Positions 63,516 through 64,000 of a DNA stretch of 64,000 nt are shown piece after piece; position 1 is the stretch's first letter; each line of letters starts with the position of its first letter. The position numbers were made by a program, and so were the translations under genes. The notes under the pieces are model-generated. The model saw only the letters and a list, made by a program, of their open reading frames with translations, had not been told where the DNA came from and ran no database searches. This stretch comes from Salinimicrobium sp050750585 (GTDB lineage Bacteria; Bacteroidota; Bacteroidia; Flavobacteriales; Flavobacteriaceae), in assembly GCF_050750585.1 (NCBI RefSeq), contig NZ_JBOJLM010000013.1, forward strand, positions 1 through 64,000, in the 5' to 3' direction.

Positions 63516-63644
63516 TTAAATAAAATTAAAATTTTATTCGAGACTGGAAATAAAAATTCTAATAAGTCTGTGGTTCATATTCATCTATAAGAGAGGCTCA
63601 GGGAAATACTCTTTATATCTTCAGCAATTATTAAGTAATAGCCA

Positions 63645-63834
63645 CTCAAAAATACCCTTTTTGAAACCTGCTGAAGGTCTTCCAGATATACTGGACTACT
63701 ATTAAAAGAAATAATTGTGTGGAGGTAATATAATCAGAAAGTTAAGACTTTAAATTCTGAAAGCTACTGAAGTTAGCAAGAGCTTATCGTCTTTTAAAGA
63801 AGTTCAGTTTAATTTAGAACCTATATTTTTCATG
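63645..63834. repeat. 190-bp direct repeat flanking the pectin locus, right copy
   Basis: Aligns over its full length with 16014-16203 in the same orientation, including the identical 27-base block at 63666-63692. The hairpin at its left end is degraded (ACTCAAAAATACCCTTTT). A minus-strand TAA at 63814-63816 occupies the same offset as the uxaE stop in the left copy, and the codons before it read HEKYRF (HENNSF in uxaE). Confidence 0.8.
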
Positions 63835-64000
63835 CGGAGATAGAACATGGTTTTTAGCCATAACCTTCTTTACCGCTTCATAAATTCTGTGCTTTGCAGC
63901 ACCATAAGGTCTAAAAGCTGTAGCTCGTTTTCTTTTTCTAAAAGTGCGTGTGATACTCCTTTCTTGTGCAGATAGGCAATAAAAGCCAGAATCTCTTCCT
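63814..64000 (-). CDS. 3' end of an unidentified gene, cut by the window edge
   Basis: Two minus-strand frames are open to the window end. One stops at 63814 and ends YEAVKKVMAKNHVLSPHEKYRF (in shorter blocks: YEAVKKVMAKN, HVLSPHEKYRF). The other stops at 63870 and ends LLEKENELQLLDLMVLQS then TEFMKR. I cannot tell which is the true one or whether a frameshift joins them. No family is recognised. Confidence 0.3.
   Translation of the reverse strand, partial: GRDSGFYCLSAQERSITRTFRKRKRATAFRPYGAAKHRIYEAVKKVMAKNHVLSPHEKYRF

Larger units (their letters stand above)
63097..63869. other. Regulatory intergenic region upstream of susC
   Basis: About 770 bases with two operators, one promoter and the right 190-bp repeat. 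The bases between 63097 and 63320 would be a long untranslated leader with no gene and no clear riboswitch. Nothing is recognised between 63516 and 63644. Confidence 0.5.

Overview
The window looks like chromosome from a marine-type member of the Flavobacteriaceae (Bacteroidota). The evidence is paired SusC/SusD receptors, a type IX secretion C-terminal domain, several promoters of the TTG / TAnnTTTG class, few Shine-Dalgarno sites and many lipoproteins. No genus can be fixed from the sequence alone.

Left part (1-12.6 kb): probably an integrated, partly decayed genomic island. It carries a minus-strand unit (cysteine/histidine-rich small protein, SusC, SusD, PepSY membrane protein) that looks metal-related. 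It also has a broken tyrosine recombinase, three nearly identical copies of a 106-bp element (one splits a small gene), degenerate hairpin repeats, an intact tyrosine recombinase with iterated upstream repeats, and the 3' part of a tRNA gene followed by a terminator. The last two suggest a right attachment site at about 12.5 kb. Positions 12.6-16 kb hold an outer-membrane barrel protein and a PepSY reductase-like gene behind a Fur-box-like palindrome.

Main part (16.2-63.1 kb): a complete pectin utilization locus. Every gene is on the minus strand except a divergent LacI-type regulator. SusC/SusD and a beta-helix surface lipoprotein (56.5-63.1 kb) would bind and import pectic oligosaccharides. 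Secreted and lipid-anchored enzymes (PL1-CE8, PL9, a 1690-residue CE8 protein, CE12, CE12-PL10, esterase-CE8, GH28, GH43, GH105, a DUF4861 protein) remove methyl and acetyl groups and cut homogalacturonan and rhamnogalacturonan. A TRAP transporter would move uronates across the inner membrane. KdgF-KduI-KduD handle unsaturated uronate, and UxaC with UxaB/UxaA, or UxaE/SDR/UxuA, handles galacturonate and glucuronate. All routes meet at 2-keto-3-deoxygluconate, which two kinases and one aldolase convert to pyruvate and glyceraldehyde-3-phosphate.

Regulation: four copies of the palindrome TGYAATCGATTRCM lie in front of three transcription units. In three of them the site touches the -7 promoter element, so the LacI-type protein at 27.4 kb probably controls the locus. 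Imperfect 190-bp direct repeats at 16.0 and 63.6 kb bracket the whole locus. One GH28 gene has a single-base frameshift.
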